Source: JALORV01 sp963703945 (lineage in GTDB: Bacteria > Pseudomonadota > Gammaproteobacteria > Burkholderiales > Burkholderiaceae_F). Taken from it: a DNA stretch of 64,000 bases. The position numbers and the translations under genes are program-made. The notes beneath the pieces are model-generated. The model was not told where the DNA came from, made no database searches, and worked only from the letters and a program-made list of their open reading frames with translations. The stretch spans positions 150,245 through 214,244 of the forward strand of contig CAVPGM010000007.1 in assembly GCA_963703945.1 (NCBI GenBank). Direction: 5' to 3'. Shown here one piece after another: positions 26,050 to 36,714 of the stretch (positions within the stretch are counted from its first letter, which is position 1; the number at the start of each line of letters is the position of its first letter).

Positions 26050-26820
26050 TCAGACCTTCTCGATGCGCGCGCCAGTCTTGAAGGTACGAACTCCGCTGAT
26101 CATCGTCCCGACCATGCTTTGCTGGCTCATGATGTCCTCGCGGAACACCATGTACATGTGCACCATCGCGAAGATCATTAGGTACCACATCGCAAGGTGA
26201 TGCACTGTGCGGACCATCTGCGGTTCGCCGAGCAGCACGAATACCCAGCCGAAGAACTGCATCCACGAACTGCCCCATCCCCACTGTTCGGCGTAAAGCG
26301 CCAGGCCGGTCACGATGATGACCACGGAGCCCAGCACATACATTGCGAACATCGCGAACTGGGCGAGCGGGTTATGGCCGATCCACAACGCCGACTCGCG
26401 CTTGATGAACAGGTAGTACATCGTCTGGCTGAACAGGCCCTTCCACCAGCGGCCGCTCCACACCGGCGGGATGAAGATCGCCCGCGCATGGTGATTGCCG
26501 ACGATCGCCCAGTAGACGCGCACTGCGAAGGCCACGGCGAAGATCATCCCGGCGCAGAAGTGAATGACGCGGACGTTGCCGAAGAAGTAGGTGAGGGCGG
26601 CGTCCTCGCGAGGTCCGCTCCACGGCGATCCGATCAGGTAGCCGGTCGGGATCAGGATGAACATCGCGATCATCATCACCCAGTGCCAGATGCGCACCGG
26701 GGCCTCGTACACATACACCTGCTCGAGCCGGCCGCCGAGTACTGCTCCGCTGACCGGATCGACCTGCATCGCTCCCTCGCCGTGCGGGGTCGCGCGACCA
26801 ACTGCCGTGCCGCTTGCCAT
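26050..26820 (-). CDS. hupC: Ni/Fe-hydrogenase b-type cytochrome HupC/HoxZ
   Basis: HupC anchors the HupSL dimer to the periplasmic face of the inner membrane and passes electrons to quinone through two b hemes. The 256-residue protein has four or five membrane helices. Conserved residues include RIWHWVMMIAMFILIPTGYLIGSP, VRVIHFCAGMIFAVAFAVRVYW, and TVHHLAMWYLMIFAMVHMYMV, containing the heme-ligand histidines. It follows hupL by 13 bases. Confidence 0.96.
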   Translation of the reverse strand: MASGTAVGRATPHGEGAMQVDPVSGAVLGGRLEQVYVYEAPVRIWHWVMMIAMFILIPTGYLIGSPWSGPREDAALTYFFGNVRVIHFCAGMIFAVAFAVRVYWAIVGNHHARAIFIPPVWSGRWWKGLFSQTMYYLFIKRESALWIGHNPLAQFAMFAMYVLGSVVIIVTGLALYAEQWGWGSSWMQFFGWVFVLLGEPQMVRTVHHLAMWYLMIFAMVHMYMVFREDIMSQQSMVGTMISGVRTFKTGARIEKV

Positions 26821-26833
26821 CGATGACTCCTTG

Positions 26834-28627
<1,794 letters not shown>

Positions 28628-28629
28628 GA

Positions 28630-29733
28630 TTATTTCTCCACCGTCTCTTTGTCATTGCGGGACGAACTGCGCGCCTGCTTGATCGCGCTGACAGCCGCGT
28701 GCGCGGCGAGGGCCGCGCCGGCGACCGCCACGGCCGCGACTCCGAATGTCGTCGCCGTGCCCTCGATGCCGAGGCCGGCGAGTCCCGGCGGACGGATCGT
28801 CGTCAGGTGGTCGTAGAACGAACCCTTGTCCCAGAAGTCGTCTTCCGAGCAGCCGATGCAGCCGTGTCCCGACTGGATCGGGAAGCTCAAACCTTCGTTC
28901 CACCGCGTAGCCGAGCACGCGTTGTAGGTGACCGGGCCCTTGCAGCCGACCTTGTACAGGCAGTAGCCCATGCGTGCACCCGCGTCGTCGAACTTCTCGA
29001 CGAACTGGCCGGCATCGAAATTCGGGCGGCGATAGCACTTGTCGTGCACCCGCACGCTGTAGAACATCTTCGGCCGGCCCTGCGCGTCCAGTTCGGGCAG
29101 CCGATCGAACGTAAGGATGTAGGCGACGACACCGGTCATCACTTCGGCGATCGGCGGGCATCCCGGCACCTTGATGATCGGTTTGTCGAAGATGACCTTG
29201 TGTATCGGCGTGGCCTGTGTCGGATTCGGCTTTGCCGCCTGCACGCAACCCCACGACGCGCACGAGCCCCACGAGATGATCGCCTTCGCGTCCTTGGCGA
29301 CGTGCTTCAGCTTTTCGACGAACGGCTTGCCGCCGGGAATGCAGTAGATCCCGTCGTCGGCCAGCGGCGGATTGCCCTCGCACGCCAGGATGTAGTTGCC
29401 CTTGTACTTGGTGATCGTCTGCTCGAGCGCTTCCTCGGCCTGGTGGCCGGCTGCGGCCATCAGCGTGTCGTCGTAGTCGAGCGAGAGCATCGACAGCACA
29501 ACGTCCTTGGCGAGCGGGTGCGCGGAACGGATGAACGATTCGGTGCAGCAGGTGCACTCGAGACCGTGCAGCCAGACCACCGGCGTGCGCGGCTTGGTTT
29601 CAAGCGCTTTGGCGATCTGCTGTGCGCCGGCATCGCCGAGTCCGAGAGACGCTGCGGTCAGGCTGCAGAACTTGAGGAAGCTCCGCCGCGTAATACCCTG
29701 CCGCCGCATCATTTCGTATGACGTTTCGAACAT
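28630..29733 (-). CDS. hupS: [NiFe]-hydrogenase small subunit HupS/HoxK, O2-tolerant type
   Basis: HupS carries the three iron-sulfur clusters that lead electrons from the Ni-Fe site to the cytochrome b. From the ATG at 29733 (with GGGGAGAG upstream) it has 367 residues, with a Tat signal containing RRSFLK at residues 16-21 and a C-terminal hydrophobic anchor (about 325-355). The proximal-cluster region reads ECTCCTES (C60, C62, C63) and GSCASWGC (C158, C163). C62 and C163 correspond to Cys19 and Cys120 of the R. eutropha enzyme, the two extra cysteines that form the 4Fe-3S cluster of O2-tolerant hydrogenases. Confidence 0.98.
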   Translation of the reverse strand: MFETSYEMMRRQGITRRSFLKFCSLTAASLGLGDAGAQQIAKALETKPRTPVVWLHGLECTCCTESFIRSAHPLAKDVVLSMLSLDYDDTLMAAAGHQAEEALEQTITKYKGNYILACEGNPPLADDGIYCIPGGKPFVEKLKHVAKDAKAIISWGSCASWGCVQAAKPNPTQATPIHKVIFDKPIIKVPGCPPIAEVMTGVVAYILTFDRLPELDAQGRPKMFYSVRVHDKCYRRPNFDAGQFVEKFDDAGARMGYCLYKVGCKGPVTYNACSATRWNEGLSFPIQSGHGCIGCSEDDFWDKGSFYDHLTTIRPPGLAGLGIEGTATTFGVAAVAVAGAALAAHAAVSAIKQARSSSRNDKETVEK

Positions 29734-29831
29734 GGCCACTCTCCCCTGAATCGATTCCGGCGCGCTTGGCCGACTCTCTTTGACGGCCCCGACCGCATGC
29801 GCGCATCCTTCTCCATTGCACACCTGGTCGG

Positions 29832-29845
29832 TTGATGCACGTCAA
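29832..29845. promoter_or_regulatory. FNR/ANR-like box between hupS and the cNMP-binding gene
   Basis: TTGATGCACGTCAA differs by one base from the FNR consensus TTGAT-N4-ATCAA. It lies 99 bases upstream of the hupS start on one side and 173 bases upstream of the divergent gene at 30018, a good place for an oxygen-responsive activator of the hydrogenase operon. No sigma-54 -24/-12 element typical of HoxA-type control was recognised in 29734-30017. Confidence 0.55.
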
Positions 29846-30017
29846 CGCGCTGACAACCGTGCGAAAGTTGCTTGATGCGACTGCAGGCTGTTACGAAGAC
29901 CGTTACAGTTCGGCAGGCGCTGACGCTTGTTTCTTTGCTCTAATGCAAGTCGCGAACACTGCGTCGGGCGTCTAATACAGCCGCGGCGTTTGGCCGGAGT
30001 TCCACCATTGCGGGGTC

Positions 30018-30503
30018 ATGATGTCGGAGGAGAGCTACAGCGCACTTCGGGGTTCGCGCCTGGCCGCGGAACTCGACGACACACAGTGCCGCACGCTGGC
30101 CGCACTGATGGAATTGCAGGACCTTAATGACGGCGATGTGCTCGTGCGCGAGGGCGGCGCCGACGATCATCTGTTCGTCGTGATCAGCGGAGCGCTGGGC
30201 GTGATCCGTCACCCGCAGGGAGAGCCTCCGGTAACGCTGCACACACTGGTACCCGGCGACTTGGCAGGCGAACTGTCGTTCATCGACGGCACCGAGCGTT
30301 ACGCCTCGCTGGTGGCGGAGGGTCCGACGCGCGTGATGTCACTTCGCCGCCCAGCGTTCGAGTCGTTGCTGAAGTCCGAGCCCGAGATCGTCTATCGCAC
30401 CCTAAGGGCCATCGTCAGGACCGCCCACGCGATCCAGCGGCGACTCTCGGTCCAGTCTGTCGAACTGGCGAACTACATCTACAAGCAGCACGGAAGGTAC
30501 TGA
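30018..30503 (+). CDS. Cyclic-nucleotide-binding-domain protein without HTH
   Basis: The 161-residue protein is a single CRP-type beta-roll: LNDGDVLVREGGADDHLFVVISGALGVI, then GDLAGELSFIDGTERYASLVAEG, which resembles the phosphate-binding cassette of cAMP-binding domains. The FGE motif is replaced by GEL with an Arg-Tyr instead of the Arg-Ser/Thr of true cAMP binders, so the ligand is doubtful. A C-terminal helix follows, but there is no winged helix to bind DNA. It is divergently transcribed from the hydrogenase operon. It may act by protein-protein contact or sense a ligand for another regulator. Start is at the first or second of two adjacent ATGs. Confidence 0.85.
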   Translation: MMSEESYSALRGSRLAAELDDTQCRTLAALMELQDLNDGDVLVREGGADDHLFVVISGALGVIRHPQGEPPVTLHTLVPGDLAGELSFIDGTERYASLVAEGPTRVMSLRRPAFESLLKSEPEIVYRTLRAIVRTAHAIQRRLSVQSVELANYIYKQHGRY

Positions 30504-30585
30504 AACCTCCGGGAAGAAGGGCGCAGAAACCTGGGTCCGCCAACTATTCGCGGCGCCATCCTGAGCGCGGAACCCGTACGCTGAT

Positions 30586-31017
30586 TCAGCGCAGTTCCTG
30601 CAGGTGCTTGCGGCGCCGTTCCTCGGCGACGAACTCCTCTAGGTCTGGATCGAGCGCGCTGCGCGATGAGATGATGCCAATCGGCACATCGTTCTCGACC
30701 ACCGGCAGATGGCGAAAGCCGTTTTCGTGCATCAGCACCATCGCCACGCCGAACGACTTGTCAGGCGCGATCGTCTTCGGATTCGCGGTCATCACGTCGC
30801 CGATACGGGTCGATGCCGAGTCGAGTCCGCGCGCAACCACGCGAAAAACGACATCGCGCTCGGTAAAGATGCCGAGCAGTCGCTCGTCCTCCACCACAAG
30901 GACGGCGCCGACGCGGCGGGCGGCCATCAACTTCGCCGCCTCGCGCACGGTCGTATGCGGCGGGGCAAGCAGCAACTTGCGCGACTTCATGAGCTCCTTG
31001 ACGGGTGTGCTGAACAT
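30586..31017 (-). CDS. Tandem CBS-domain protein
   Basis: The 143-residue protein contains two CBS motifs that fold into one Bateman module: VREAAKLMAARRVGAVLVVEDERLLGIFTERD and FGVAMVLMHENGFRHLPVVENDVPIGIIS. Such stand-alone CBS proteins usually bind adenine nucleotides and regulate partners. The ATG at 31017 has AGGAAGAGG upstream at good distance. It is separated from the cyclic-nucleotide-binding gene by 82 bases and faces it tail to tail. Substrate and partner are unknown. Confidence 0.9.
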   Translation of the reverse strand: MFSTPVKELMKSRKLLLAPPHTTVREAAKLMAARRVGAVLVVEDERLLGIFTERDVVFRVVARGLDSASTRIGDVMTANPKTIAPDKSFGVAMVLMHENGFRHLPVVENDVPIGIISSRSALDPDLEEFVAEERRRKHLQELR

Positions 31018-31237
31018 GCGTGCCTCTTCCTGCGCGGGAATACGGCTGCGCGGCCAGCGGCCGCGCAGATCACTTCCGCACCAAGCTAGCGGCAAGTGGG
31101 GTCATTGCGTTGACGGCGGTCAACGCAGTCGGGCGGACTACCTATTTCGGCGGATGCGTCCGATTCCGTACTGATTCAGTCGGACTTTGCGCCGCGAGGG
31201 CGCGAATGCGGCGCGGCACTCGGGTCGATTGTGCCGG

Positions 31238-32278
31238 CTACTGCCTCTGGCCCGAGGTGGTGGGATAGCCTGCGTCACGCCAGGCCTTCATCCCGCCGTC
31301 CAGCGCGACAGCACGCAGGTAACCCATCTGCCGCAGGGTCGCAGTCGCCAGCGTCGAGATCTTGCCCAGCTCGCAATACACGACGATGCGCCGCGTCGGA
31401 TCGGGCAGGTCCTGGTTGACGCGCAACTCCAGTTGCCCGCGCGGCAGCAGCGTCGCACCAGGAATGTGGCACTGCTCGTAGGCGTCGCGCTCGCGGACGT
31501 CGAGAACCAGAATCTCGTTGGCGTCGCCGCCGTTGCGCGCATTGAGTTCGGCGAGCGACATGAACGGCACTTTCGAGGCCGCCTCGGCAAGCATTTGTGC
31601 GACCGTCTTTCCGCCGCTCATGTTGGTGCGCAGCGCCTCGGTCACGTGCGTGGGCATGGTGAGGTTGAGACTGTTCATCATTTCGACGAATGCCGTCCGG
31701 TCGCGCACCTGCAGGCGGGGATTGCCGGCGATCTCGTCCCCGATCGTCGAGTGGCTGCGGCCCTTGTACTCGTGTGCGGGGTGCACCTTCAGCGTCGGGT
31801 CGAGCCGCATCACACGGGTGAAAAGGCTCTCGTAAAGTGCCTCGGGATCGCCGGTCGGCAGGTCCGTGCGGCCGGTGGCGCCGATCAGCAGCGTATCGCC
31901 GGTGAACACCCGGTCCTCGACGATGAGGCAGATCGAGTCGCGTGTATGCCCGGGCGTGTGCAGCACCTGCAGGCGGAGCGTTCCGACTGCCAGCATGTCG
32001 CCATCGTCGAGCGCCAGGTTGACGAACGGCGCGGGACTCAGGCGATGCATCGCGACCGGGACTTCCAGCCGTCGAGCCAGTTGCTGGGTTGCGGAAAAGT
32101 GATCGGCGTGTGTATGGGTGTCGATCACGTAGTGAATGCGCAGGCCGTCGCGCGCCGAAAGGGCGAGGTAGCGGTCGATCAGGCTGATCTCGGGGTCGAT
32201 CAGCGCAGCCGCACAGCTCTCGGCACATCCGACCAGGTAGGACTGGCAGCCACCGGCGCTCAGGTGCTCGAAGATCAC
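31238..32278 (-). CDS. Metallo-beta-lactamase / rhodanese fusion (persulfide dioxygenase-like)
   Basis: The product joins an ETHE1-like MBL-fold domain (about residues 1-235; metal site THTHADHFSA, HTPGHTRDSICL, GDTLLIGATGRTDL, HPAHEYKGR) with a C-terminal rhodanese (about 245-345). Such fusions, as in CstB or Blh, oxidise glutathione or CoA persulfide to sulfite or thiosulfate in sulfide detoxification. In the rhodanese part the catalytic loop reads VVYCELGKIS, so the cysteine is present. The start is taken as GTG at 32278, following GAGG; no ATG fits the fold. Confidence 0.88.
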   Translation of the reverse strand: MIFEHLSAGGCQSYLVGCAESCAAALIDPEISLIDRYLALSARDGLRIHYVIDTHTHADHFSATQQLARRLEVPVAMHRLSPAPFVNLALDDGDMLAVGTLRLQVLHTPGHTRDSICLIVEDRVFTGDTLLIGATGRTDLPTGDPEALYESLFTRVMRLDPTLKVHPAHEYKGRSHSTIGDEIAGNPRLQVRDRTAFVEMMNSLNLTMPTHVTEALRTNMSGGKTVAQMLAEAASKVPFMSLAELNARNGGDANEILVLDVRERDAYEQCHIPGATLLPRGQLELRVNQDLPDPTRRIVVYCELGKISTLATATLRQMGYLRAVALDGGMKAWRDAGYPTTSGQRQ

Positions 32279-32362
32279 GCCATCCTCGCTTGTCGACGGT
32301 TCAGGGGAGTCGACACCGATTTGAGCACAGCGGCCGGTTCGTGGCCATCCGGCGCCCAAAGA

Positions 32363-32391
32363 AAAGCGCCGGCCATCGCGGCCGGCGCTTT
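32363..32391 (-). terminator. Rho-independent terminator of the anion transporter gene
   Basis: A perfect 12-bp stem, AAAGCGCCGGCC with its complement, and an ATCGC loop lies 18 bases past the stop codon of the minus-strand transporter gene. On the minus strand it ends in a short T run. It insulates the transporter from the sulfur-metabolism gene downstream. Confidence 0.85.
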
Positions 32392-32408
32392 GCGGTGCAG
32401 GAACTTCG

Positions 32409-33932
32409 TCAACCGTGCATCGACAGCCACGGCACCCCGATGACCAGCAGCGCGACGAAGAAGATCACGCCGAAGATCGCGCCAAGCCGCCAGTAGTCCT
32501 TCGACGGGATGTAGCCGCTCCCGTAGTACACGGGGCTCGGTCCGGTCGCATAGGGCGTCAGGATGCCCATGATGCCGAGCGTCATCGCCAGCAACATCGC
32601 GAAGGTCTTCATCGGCATGTCGGGAATGCCCAGGCCAACCGCAAGCATGACCGGCAGCATCGCGGTCACGTGCGCCGTGATGCTGGCGAAGAGATAGTGC
32701 GTGAAGAAGAACACCGCCACCAGGGCCAGCATCGCCAGGGTCGGCGATACCCCGCTCATCTGCGCGCCGATCGTCTCGGCGAACCATTTGACGAAGCCGA
32801 CGCGGGCGAGGCCGTCCGCCAGTGCCACCAGTGTCGCAAACCACACGAGCGTGTTCCACGCCTGTTTGTTCGCGAGGATGTCGTCCCAGCCCACCACGCG
32901 ACCGATGACCATCAGTGCGATGACCGCGATAGCGACTGTCGTGGCATTGATGTAGTCACCCGCGAAGATCCACAGCGCGAGTGCCAGGATCACAAGCGCG
33001 GCCAGGCCCATTTCGCGAGCGGTGAGTCCGCCCAGCTTCTTGAGCTCGGCGGCGGCCCAGTTCGGTACCTCGTCACCGCTCTTGACGGTCGGTGGGTACA
33101 GCACATAGGTCAGCAGCGGGATAGCCAGCAGCAGCAGGATGCCGACCGGCGCGAAGGCCATGAACCACTCGGTCCAGCTGAACGTGACCTTGGCCGTCTT
33201 GCTGATCAGTTCGATCGCAAGCAGGTTGGGCGCCAGCGCAGTGATGAACATCGAGCTGGTGACGCAGGTCACCGCGATCGCGGTCCACATCAGGTACCCG
33301 CCGATGCGGCGCGACGACGGGTCATTCGGTTTGCTGTCATACAGTGCAGGCAGGTTGCGGATGACCGGATACACGGTGCCAGCACTGCGAGCCGTATTGG
33401 ACGGAGTGAATGGTGCAAGCAGCAGATCGGCGAAGGCAACCGCATAGCCGAGCGTGAGTGTCCGGCGTCCCATGCCCTTGACCAGCTTCAGCGAGATGCG
33501 GCGTCCCAGGCCCGTCTTCTCGTAGCCAAGCGCGAACATGAACGCGGCGAAGATCAGCCACACCGTCGCGTTCGAGAAGCCTGATAACGCCCAGGTCAGA
33601 CCGGCGGTGGCCGGCTTGAACCCGGCCTTGGCCAGTTCAGCCGGGCCGAAGAGCACGTACGGTGCGAGCACCGTCACGAGTGTCACGCCGATCAGCCCGA
33701 TAGCGGCGCCCGGAAGGGGCTCGAGCACAAGACCAACGATGACGCCCGCGAAGATCGCGAAGAAGTACCACGCGTGCTGCGCAAGACCTTCCGGCGTCGG
33801 CAACGCGGCAATGATCAGCGCGACTATGACGGGAGCAAGTGCCTTCCAGGGGAAGGCATGCCCGCCTTTCCTGGCGGGTAGTGCCACTGGTGCAGAAACC
33901 GGCAGGCTGCCGGGGTGGACCGCGGTTGTCAT
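32409..33932 (-). CDS. DASS-family anion/Na+ or dicarboxylate transporter (SLC13-like)
   Basis: The 507-residue protein has about 11-12 membrane helices and the two SNT-like motifs of the divalent anion:Na+ symporter family: LLAPFTPSNTARSAGTVYPV in the first half and LTPYATGPSPVYYGSGYIP in the second. This group includes CitT-like succinate/citrate antiporters. Substrate is not certain; tartrate, citrate, succinate or sulfate are possible. The ATG at 33932 follows GGAGGGA. It is a single-gene unit, closed by a strong terminator. Confidence 0.9.
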   Translation of the reverse strand: MTTAVHPGSLPVSAPVALPARKGGHAFPWKALAPVIVALIIAALPTPEGLAQHAWYFFAIFAGVIVGLVLEPLPGAAIGLIGVTLVTVLAPYVLFGPAELAKAGFKPATAGLTWALSGFSNATVWLIFAAFMFALGYEKTGLGRRISLKLVKGMGRRTLTLGYAVAFADLLLAPFTPSNTARSAGTVYPVIRNLPALYDSKPNDPSSRRIGGYLMWTAIAVTCVTSSMFITALAPNLLAIELISKTAKVTFSWTEWFMAFAPVGILLLLAIPLLTYVLYPPTVKSGDEVPNWAAAELKKLGGLTAREMGLAALVILALALWIFAGDYINATTVAIAVIALMVIGRVVGWDDILANKQAWNTLVWFATLVALADGLARVGFVKWFAETIGAQMSGVSPTLAMLALVAVFFFTHYLFASITAHVTAMLPVMLAVGLGIPDMPMKTFAMLLAMTLGIMGILTPYATGPSPVYYGSGYIPSKDYWRLGAIFGVIFFVALLVIGVPWLSMHG

Positions 33933-34160
33933 GAATCCCTCCCTTCCTCGTAATCGGGTCGGTCCGGAATTCCGCAACACGGTCGATACTCCGGACCGGG
34001 TATGGAGAAATTGTCGACCTGTGGACAGTGGGCGACATGACATCGCTCAAGGTCGAGCGTCACCATGCGATCATGTTTTGCGATCTGCGAGCAAAGGGCG
34101 GGTGATGTACCCGGCTACGATCCAGCCCCGAATTCACAGATCAAGTGACGACGTTTCACC

Positions 34161-34687
34161 ATGAGCACCGACGTTCCAGAAACCGAGATAACGCTGCGCG
34201 ATGGACGCAGCGTTTCCGTTCGTGCCGTCCGCCCGACGGACGAGGCAGAGATCGTGCAGGCCTTCGACCGGATGAGCGAGGATGCGCGCTACATGCGCTT
34301 CATGCGATTCGTGCGCGAGCCCAACATGGAGCGCCTGCGGAAGGCACTGGCCTCGTTCCCCGAGAGTGGTGTCGGAATCGTGGCGACCGTGCCGGCGGAC
34401 GATGGCATCGATATCGTCGGAAGCACGATCGCCATCATCGGGAGCAACCCGACTCCTGCGAATTCGCGATCAACGTCGCGACCAAGTTCGGCGGAGCCGG
34501 TCTGGCGAGCACGCTGATGAAGATGCTCATCGACGCGACGTCACGGCGCGGCCTCAAGGAGATGGAAGGCTTCGTGCTGGCGGAAAACCAGTCGATGCTG
34601 CGCCTCGCCAGGCGTCTGGGATTCACCATCGCGCCCGATCCGGAAGATCGGGCCGTTCGAATCTGCCGACTGCAACTGGGAGGTTGA
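34161..34687 (+). CDS. GNAT-family acetyltransferase, frame interrupted by one indel
   Basis: This GNAT protein starts with TLRDGRSVSVRAVRPTDEAEIVQAFDRMSEDARYMRFM, resembling the acetyltransferase domain that modifies acetyl-CoA synthetase. After ATIAIIGSNP the frame breaks; it resumes as DSCEFAINVATKFGGAGLASTLMKMLIDATSRRG, with the acetyl-CoA-binding motif, to GFTIAPDPEDRAVRICRLQLGG. A missing G at about 34452 explains the change. The rebuilt protein has about 176 residues, a full-length single GNAT domain. The protein target is unknown. Confidence 0.82.
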
Positions 34688-34722
34688 TGAGCTCGGACGC
34701 GGCAACCCGGGCAGGGTGCCGC

Positions 34723-34968
34723 TCAGATGATCGTTGTGCAGCCGAGCTTGCGCTCCTTCCAGAACAGGCCGTTGAGACGGTCCGCGAGATTCTCGACCGA
34801 ACCGAACTCACCGCCGGTGAACGTCATGAAGGCGATGGGCCGCGACCCGTCTCCCGCTTCGCGCTGCAGGGCCACGCAGTTGAGTTGCGGAGCGTATTTC
34901 TTCACCAGCGCGTGCAGCTCGTCGTCGCTGGCCTCGGGGGCGACATTCGTCAGCCATAACCGGGACAT
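34723..34968 (-). CDS. Small RRM-like RNA-binding protein
   Basis: The 81-residue protein has the beta-alpha-beta arrangement of an RNA recognition motif: RLWLTNVAPEASDDELHALVKKYAP at the N terminus matches RNP2 and helix 1, and PIAFMTFTGGEFGSVENLADRLNG the RNP1 strand and helix 2. Aromatic RNP1 residues are only partly kept. The ATG has AGGAG upstream. It is next to the acetyltransferase gene, tail to tail. Small bacterial RRM proteins are often cold-inducible, but nothing here shows regulation. Confidence 0.75.
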   Translation of the reverse strand: MSRLWLTNVAPEASDDELHALVKKYAPQLNCVALQREAGDGSRPIAFMTFTGGEFGSVENLADRLNGLFWKERKLGCTTII

Positions 34969-35017
34969 AGGGTCTCCTTAGTCAAAGTTGAACTCGTCGA
35001 GCGAATCCGCAAGCCGT

Positions 35018-35242
35018 TTACGACGTCGGCGCCGATCCCGCTGTCGACTGCATCGCTTGATAACGCTCGATCGCCGCGCGGGCGTTGAACAGCATCCGAT
35101 CGCGCCCGAGCCGATCGGCCAGGCCGGCATGGCGCACGATCTCCAGCACACCTGGATTGAGAGCGACCAGCCACACGATGGTGCCACGATCGGTGAAACG
35201 CTGCTCGCCCTCGATCAGCGCCTGAAGCGCCGAGGAGGATTC
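35018..35242 (-). pseudogene. 3' remnant of a SulP-type STAS domain
   Basis: A minus-strand frame ending with TAA at 35018-35020 encodes about 73 residues with the pattern FSSALQALIEGEQRFTDRG and NPGVLEIVRHAGLADRLGR and a tail MLFNARAAIERYQAMQ. This is typical for the STAS domain at the C terminus of SulP anion transporters. No start codon is present, and the upstream sequence is the 3' end of an unrelated gene. So the membrane part has been lost and only the tail remains. A complete SulP gene of a different subfamily is present at 58.2-59.9 kb. Confidence 0.75.
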
Positions 35243-35245
35243 CGT

Positions 35246-35891
35246 TCAGAAGGCAGCACCGATCATGCTGACGACAATCTGGTCGCTCGATCCCGGGTTG
35301 AACCAGTACCCTCCCACGGTAATGCGTCGCCATGTGAACTGCACGAACGGCCCGCGCTGGATGTCGCGGCCGCTGTCGTAGGCGTTCGTGCGTTGGCCGG
35401 CGAATCCGACGCGCAGCCATTCCACGGGCCGGTAGCCGAGCTCGCTCCATGCGTAGAGGTAACTGTCCCGGACGTCGACGCCACTGCGGACGTACTCACC
35501 CTCCAGATAGAAATCGAACGGGCTCCAGCCCAGGCTCACTTCCACTCCCGGTACGAATCCACGCGTGGTTCCCCAGACGCCACCGAGCAGCGGCGTGACT
35601 TCCCAGGTGAAGTCTTTCGCCGCCGGCCAGCGTCCAGCCGACGAAGGCCGAGCGTGCACCGATCGATTCGTAGTCGTAGCGGGCCTCGAGATGCAGCGCG
35701 CCGCGGTCCGCTACCGCGATCGCCGAGGTGTAATTCTCGCCGTCACGGACATACGTCGGATACGCGGTGAGACCGAACTCCCATGCAGGTCGCTCGGGGC
35801 TGGATGCGCGTCGACCGCTGGCCGCTTCCTCGGCCGCGCATGCCGTTGTGGCCGCCGCGGCTGTCAGCACGACGAAAAGGGCGCGCCGCAT
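35246..35891 (-). CDS. Outer-membrane-type beta-strand protein, frame interrupted by one indel
   Basis: The product has a signal peptide (MRRALFVVLTAAAATTACA) and then alternating polar and aromatic strands such as WEFGLTAYPTYVRDGENYTSAI and LEARYDYESIGARSAFVGWTLAGG. After that one extra G (about 35625) moves the frame; it resumes as KDFTWEVTPLLGGVWGTTRGFVPGVE and ends at IGAAF. The terminal phenylalanine is typical of outer-membrane barrels. About 214 residues when repaired. A second possible start at 35900 overlaps the upstream stop. Function unknown. Confidence 0.7.
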
Positions 35892-35896
35892 GCCTC

Positions 35897-36574
35897 TCAT
35901 CCGCCGAGCGCCATCACCGCGGCACGACCAGCGGTGCACCGAGCCGCGGCCATCAGGAAGCCCGACCTTCCAGCTGCCGTAACCGGCGTAGCGGCCGAGT
36001 GCAAGGCCGCCGAGGAACAGCATCACGAGCGCGATACCGCGCGACAGCGTCTTTGCGGTCGCGACGTCCTGAATGAACACGAAGGGCAGCACGACCGGAA
36101 ACGTCGACGCAACCACCAGCAGGAACACGGCGAGGGCGGCCAGCAGATCGTTCGCCTTGAGCCTCGGCCGTTCGGGTACCGATGGCAGCGCAAGGACGCG
36201 CCCACGCATCGCCTCGATTTCTGTCTACGAGACAGGAGGCTCGCAACCGTCTTCGACAGCGAACCCTCGATGATCTTGCGCCCGGTTTCGGCGTCGGGGG
36301 CCGAGCGTACCGAGCGGATCAGCGTGATCAGCCGGCCGCGGTCTGCCACTGTGCGGACCAGGTACATGACTGCATCGACGAGTCCCCATGCGAGATTGCA
36401 GCCGAGCGCCGCGGCCAGCATCGCGCGGATGTCGTCCTGTCCTGCCTCGGTCACCGACACGGCACCCACGAAGGTGAGCGCCATGAAGAGTCCGAACAGC
36501 AGCTCGGAGATGCGGTCCACCGGACTCAGCACCGGCTCGCGCCGCGCCGCCGCGGCAGGTGTCTCTGTGCTCAT
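35897..36574 (-). CDS. VIT1/CCC1-like membrane protein, copy 1, with two indels
   Basis: This protein starts with a short cytosolic part, then VDRISELLFGLFMALTFVGAVSV and AMLAAALGCNLAWGLVDAVMYLVRT, resembling the VIT1/CCC1 metal transporter family. A break at about 36227 (two extra bases) and another at about 35955 (one extra C) separate the middle part, LLAALAVFLLVVASTFPVVLPFVF and LGGLALGRYAGYGSWKVG, and the short end MALGG. A closely related copy at 56084-56746 is intact, which confirms the reconstruction. It may carry iron or manganese, but this is not established. Confidence 0.75.
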
Positions 36575-36714
36575 CGTGACGTTTCGCTGCTTGTCGGGTC
36601 GTGCGAGGGTCCGCTGGCCCTGGACACACCCGCAGGTGCGCGCCTTATCGCCTCAGCGGCGTTCGGTGGGTCCTGACCAGTCGGCCGGGCGCTGGCCGTG
36701 CGCCTGGCGCCGGG

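Noticed and set aside
32415..33584. Plus-strand frame of 389 codons opposite the DASS transporter
   Set aside because: Antisense shadow; the minus-strand protein has clear membrane helices and family motifs.
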